From Candidatus Omnitrophota bacterium (GTDB lineage: Bacteria > Omnitrophota > Omnitrophia > Omnitrophales > Omnitrophaceae), in assembly GCA_029561555.1 (NCBI GenBank), contig JAKQXH010000038.1:1-55520 (forward strand): a stretch of DNA of 55,520 bases, written 5' to 3'. Below are positions 51,969 to 55,520 of the stretch, piece by piece. The number at the start of each line of letters is the position of its first letter. The stretch's first letter is position 1. The position numbers and the translations under genes are program-made. The notes below the pieces were generated by a model, which was not told the origin of the DNA, did not search any database, and saw only the letters and a program-made list of their open reading frames with translations.

Positions 51969-54866
51969 TCAGGAGTTGCAACTTCTTTCTAGGAGAGCAC
52001 TTACACACTTTTTACAAAGAGTGGGATGATCGGCGCTTTCACCCACGGTCAGCGAATAATTCCAGCAGCGTTCACATTTATTCCCGGCGGCTTTTTGAAT
52101 TTCAATCGAAATATTTATATCAGGAATCCCCAGAAAATCCTGAAAAGATTCCCCCAAAGCGTTTCCTTCCTTTTTTTCAATTCGAACATTCGAAACCACC
52201 AGCGCAAGCGCCAAATTTCCCCGGCAGGATTCAAGCAGGGCTTTTGCCGTATCATCCGGAACCGTGAGCAGCACTTCGGCTTCCAAAGAACTCCCGATCA
52301 GTCCCTGCTCCCGCTGCCGTTCGACCTTTTCATTCACGGCATCCCGCAGGCGAAGGAGGTCTTCCCATTCCCGAATGGCCTTTTGATCCGTCAAACCGGC
52401 GTTCGCTTTGGGCCATTCCGACGCATGAACGCTCGCGACCCCTTTCTCGAAAGAATAGGCCTGCCAGACTTCATCGCAGGTAAACGGCAGTATCGGCGCC
52501 AAGATCCGCACCAATCCGTTTAGAATGGTGTAAAAAGCGGTTTGCGAAGAGCGCCGTTTCACCGATCGGGGGGCCGCGGTATACATCCGGTCCTTCAGCA
52601 CGTCCAGATAGAAATTGCTGAGCTTCACGGTGCAAAACTCATGAATCAGCTTATAGATTTGATAAAATTCAAACCGGTCATAAAGCGCGGTAACTTTCTC
52701 AATCAATCCGGAAAATTCCCCGACGGCCCATTGATCGATTGAATCTAATTTCGCGAAAGGAACCGAATCCCGTTCCGGATCAAAATCATAGAGATTCCCG
52801 AGAATATACCGGAATGTGTTCCGTATCCGGCGATAGGCTTCGACCATGCGCGCGAGGATCTCTTTCGACAGCCGGATATCGTACTGGTAATCACAGGACG
52901 AAACCCACAGGCGAAGCACATCCGCTCCGTATTCCTTGATAACATCCTGCGGACTGATCACGTTCCCGGCGGACTTGGACATCTTTTTCCCTTCCCCGTC
53001 CACGACAAAACCGTGGGTCAATACCGACTTGAAAGGCGACGCCCCCTCCAGCGCCATTCCGGTAATCAGGGAGACCTGAAACCAGCCCCGGTGCTGATCC
53101 GATCCTTCAAGATAGAGATCCGCCGGATGAGAAAGCGCGGGATTTTTCTTCAGAACCGCCTGATGGCTGACCCCCGAATCGAACCAGACGTCCAGGATAT
53201 CCGCCTCCTTGTGCAGATTCGGCGTCCCGCAGCACTGCGGGACCGGCCCTTCGAAGAACGCGCGGGTGTCTTTTTCGAACCAAACGTCCGCGCCTTTCTC
53301 CTGAAAAGCCTTCACGATATTCCGCTTTGTTTCAGAAACAAATATTTTCTTGCAGGCTTTGCAGGAAATCACCGGGATCGGAACGCCCCAATAACGCTGG
53401 CGGGACAGACACCAGTCCGGCCTCGTTTCAACCATGGATCCGATCCGGTTCTTGCCCCATTCCGGGAAAAACTGAATCTTCCCCTGAATTTCATTCAGAG
53501 CTTTCTCTCGCAATCCCTGCTCGTCAATTTTCAAAAACCATTGTTCGGTCGCACGGTAAATAAGCGGTTTCTTGCAACGCCAGCAATGCGGATAAGAATG
53601 TTTGTAGTCTTCCTGATAAAGCAGTGCCTGTCTATCCTTCAGCAATTCGATAATTTTTTCATTGGCCTTGAAAACGTTCACGCCCTTACAATCCGGATAA
53701 GCTTCCACAAATCCGCATTCCTTGTCTTCCATGAATCGCCCACGAGAATCCACAGGCGAGAGGACCGGCAATTTGTTCTGAAGATGCCCGAAATGGTAAT
53801 CCTCTTCGCCGTGCCCCGGAGCGATGTGAACCACCCCCGTTCCGTCGGTGCTTGAAACGTAAGAGGCGAAAATCACTTTGGAATAACGGCCTTCGATAAA
53901 AGGATGCACCGCTTCCGTAAAAGGAAGGTCGCTCCCCTTAAAAGTCCTGATAAACCGGATGTTATCTCCCCACCCCAGTTTTTCTTTCAAAGTGCCCGCC
54001 AATTGTTTCGCGAAAACAAAAACGCCCTGATTCGTCTGGGCCGCGACATACTCAAGATCCGGATGGAAAGCGAGCCCCACATTGGCGGGAAGCGTCCACG
54101 GAGTCGTCGTCCAAACCAGGACATAAACGGGAGATTCATTTGGTTTTTCAGCCTTAATCTCCCGGTTTAAGTCACTGATAAATGAACTCCCCGTATGCGG
54201 TCTGATTCTGAATTTCACATAAACCGACTTTGAAACCTTGTCCTCGTATTCAATTTCCGCGTCCGCAAGGGCCGTTTCACAGTCATAGCACCATGGTACA
54301 GGTTTACGCCCCTGTTCGATAAATCCTTTTTCGAGAAGTGTAAGAAACGACTCCGCAATGGTCGCTTGATAATCATAACTCATTGTGAGATAAGGGGTTA
54401 ACCATTCTCCCAAAATACCTAGCCGCTCAAACTCCGCCCGTTGAATCCCGACGAATTTTTCCGCGTAGGCCCTAGCCTTTTTCCGGAATTCCAGCTGAGA
54501 AACTTCGTCCTTCCGTTTGCCCATTTCCTTCAACGCCTGAAGCTCGATCGGAAGGCCGTGGCAATCCCATCCGGGGACATAGCACGTATTCATCCCTTTC
54601 ATCGTCTGATATTTTACGATGACGTCTTTGAGGATTTTATTCAGCGCGTGGCCGATATGAATATGCCCGTTGGCGTAAGGGGGACCGTCATGCAGCACGA
54701 ATTTTTTATCGCGGGAACCGCTTTTAGCCCGGATCGACTCATATAATTTCCCCTCGGCCCATCGCGCAAGAATCTCCGGTTCCCGCTGGGGAAGATTCCC
54801 TTTCATCGGAAATGGGGTCTGAGGCAAATTGACCGTATGCTTGTATTGATTTTGATTGGGTTTCAC
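51969..54866 (-). CDS. ileS: Isoleucyl-tRNA synthetase
   Basis: 965 residues, full length. The start matches the family ([25 protein letters not shown] region), the class I HIGH motif is in [10 protein letters not shown] and the KMSKS motif is in [26 protein letters not shown] and the C-terminal zinc finger ([11 protein letters not shown] with a later CKKC) are present. An editing domain of usual length is between. It charges tRNA-Ile. The start is a GTG at 54866, 20 nt after the purine phosphorylase stop, with GGGGAAAAAGAG upstream. Confidence 0.96.
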   Translation of the reverse strand: MKPNQNQYKHTVNLPQTPFPMKGNLPQREPEILARWAEGKLYESIRAKSGSRDKKFVLHDGPPYANGHIHIGHALNKILKDVIVKYQTMKGMNTCYVPGWDCHGLPIELQALKEMGKRKDEVSQLEFRKKARAYAEKFVGIQRAEFERLGILGEWLTPYLTMSYDYQATIAESFLTLLEKGFIEQGRKPVPWCYDCETALADAEIEYEDKVSKSVYVKFRIRPHTGSSFISDLNREIKAEKPNESPVYVLVWTTTPWTLPANVGLAFHPDLEYVAAQTNQGVFVFAKQLAGTLKEKLGWGDNIRFIRTFKGSDLPFTEAVHPFIEGRYSKVIFASYVSSTDGTGVVHIAPGHGEEDYHFGHLQNKLPVLSPVDSRGRFMEDKECGFVEAYPDCKGVNVFKANEKIIELLKDRQALLYQEDYKHSYPHCWRCKKPLIYRATEQWFLKIDEQGLREKALNEIQGKIQFFPEWGKNRIGSMVETRPDWCLSRQRYWGVPIPVISCKACKKIFVSETKRNIVKAFQEKGADVWFEKDTRAFFEGPVPQCCGTPNLHKEADILDVWFDSGVSHQAVLKKNPALSHPADLYLEGSDQHRGWFQVSLITGMALEGASPFKSVLTHGFVVDGEGKKMSKSAGNVISPQDVIKEYGADVLRLWVSSCDYQYDIRLSKEILARMVEAYRRIRNTFRYILGNLYDFDPERDSVPFAKLDSIDQWAVGEFSGLIEKVTALYDRFEFYQIYKLIHEFCTVKLSNFYLDVLKDRMYTAAPRSVKRRSSQTAFYTILNGLVRILAPILPFTCDEVWQAYSFEKGVASVHASEWPKANAGLTDQKAIREWEDLLRLRDAVNEKVERQREQGLIGSSLEAEVLLTVPDDTAKALLESCRGNLALALVVSNVRIEKKEGNALGESFQDFLGIPDINISIEIQKAAGNKCERCWNYSLTVGESADHPTLCKKCVSALLERSCNS

Positions 54867-54886
54867 TCTTTTTCCCCGGAAAGTTA

Positions 54887-55520
54887 TTAGACCGCTTTCA
54901 CCATTTCTTCGATCAAAAGATCCAGTTTGGGACTCGCATCACGGGCAATGCGGATGATTTCCTCGATATTCACGGGCGCCAGCGTCTCGGGGATGCAGAT
55001 ATCCGTGACAATGCTCAACCCCAGAATTTCAAGTCCCGCGTGCACTCCGACAATCACTTCGGGAACCGTCGACATCCCGACCACATCGGCGCCGATCATC
55101 CGCATAAAGCGGTATTCGGCCCGCGTCTCAAGATTCGGTCCCGTCACGCCGATGTAAACACCCTTCTGCAGGGGGAGCTTCTTTTCCTTCCCGACCTTTT
55201 CCGCGAGCGAAATCAGCCGGCGGGAATACGGCTCGCTCATGTCCGGAAACCGCGGCCCCAGTTTTTCGTCATTCGGCCCGATCAGCGGATTGACCCCCAT
55301 GAAATTGATATGGTCCGTCAAAACCACGATGTCGCCTTTCCTGAATTCCGGATTCATCGCGCCGACCGCGTTGGTCAGAAACAAGGTTCGCGCGCCGAGC
55401 CCCTTCAGGACCCTTACCGGGAACGTGATCTCATCCAGCGAATAACCCTCGTAACAATGGAATCTCCCTTCCATCACCAGAACCAGCTTCCCCCCCAGCA
55501 TGCCGATCGTCAGCTTGCCG
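54887..55520 (-). CDS. Purine nucleoside phosphorylase, N-terminus beyond the window
   Basis: 211 residues are visible, beginning [21 protein letters not shown], so the start lies outside the window. [30 protein letters not shown] and [15 protein letters not shown] are the trimeric (type I) PNP motifs, followed by [13 protein letters not shown]. It should phosphorolyse inosine and guanosine to release the base. It is upstream of ileS in the same transcript. Its presence near menaquinone genes does not make it a futalosine hydrolase; that role belongs to MqnB. Confidence 0.9.
   Translation of the reverse strand, partial: GKLTIGMLGGKLVLVMEGRFHCYEGYSLDEITFPVRVLKGLGARTLFLTNAVGAMNPEFRKGDIVVLTDHINFMGVNPLIGPNDEKLGPRFPDMSEPYSRRLISLAEKVGKEKKLPLQKGVYIGVTGPNLETRAEYRFMRMIGADVVGMSTVPEVIVGVHAGLEILGLSIVTDICIPETLAPVNIEEIIRIARDASPKLDLLIEEMVKAV

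Noticed and set aside
54887..55520. Purine nucleoside phosphorylase as the missing futalosine hydrolase (MqnB)
   Set aside because: The motifs are those of type I PNP, not MqnB, and it lies with ileS rather than in the menaquinone operon.

Overview
The window is a gene-dense stretch of bacterial chromosome: about 53 protein genes, mostly on the minus strand, with short intergenic gaps and frequent ATGA/GTGA overlaps. lpxD, lgt, lspA, a Wza-type export lipoprotein and an outer-membrane barrel point to a Gram-negative cell with lipid A and lipoproteins. MqnA and MqnC point to menaquinone made by the futalosine route. No rRNA, tRNA, CRISPR array, intact insertion sequence or prophage gene was found. 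An uncultured didermic lineage (for example Omnitrophota-like or Nitrospirota-like) would fit, but the sequence alone does not settle the phylum.

Layout. 1-4.7 kb (minus): an aldolase-like DRE-TIM enzyme, a SAM methyltransferase, L-lactate dehydrogenase, TatD, a TcdA-type E1-like enzyme and a truncated B12-binding radical-SAM protein. 4.8-5.03 kb: a nested inverted-repeat element of about 240 bp. 5.0-10.9 kb (minus): two paralogous PAS/histidine kinases, a four-helix membrane protein, KDPG aldolase and a BASS-type transporter. 11.1-16 kb: an NAD-binding/DUF2867 protein facing TspO, photolyase, a small membrane protein and serC. 16.2-21.7 kb: trmB, a deoxyhypusine-synthase homologue, two small secreted proteins around an MFS transporter, and an amidoligase/GCS2-like ligase. 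21.7-24.4 kb: a processive family 2 glycosyltransferase behind a long leader, preceded by a NusG paralogue and a small HTH protein. 24.6-27.4 kb: lpxD, folE and an Mrp ATPase. 27.5-35.5 kb: a five-gene polysaccharide polymerisation/export operon (TPR protein, barrel, Wza, Wzc-type tyrosine kinase, Wzy/ligase). 35.8-38 kb: a HAMP-GGDEF protein and a secreted protein with an extreme Asp-rich tail.

38.1-48.2 kb is one apparent 13-gene operon driven by a near-consensus promoter at 48236-48264: dksA-like, lspA, lgt, rluD, a YugP-like pseudo-peptidase, ubiD, ubiA, ubiX, mqnA, mqnC, menG, ridA and a CPBP protease. It joins lipoprotein maturation to menaquinone synthesis. mqnB, mqnD and mqnE are not in the window. 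48.4-51.7 kb is a kinase / response regulator / HD-GYP signalling set, and 52-55.5 kb holds ileS and a truncated purine nucleoside phosphorylase.

The least explained items are the nested palindrome at 4794-5032, the pseudo-YugP protein inside the menaquinone operon, the structured leaders before the glycosyltransferase and the amidoligase-like gene, and the Asp-rich secreted protein. All function calls come from reading motifs by eye; no database search was run.
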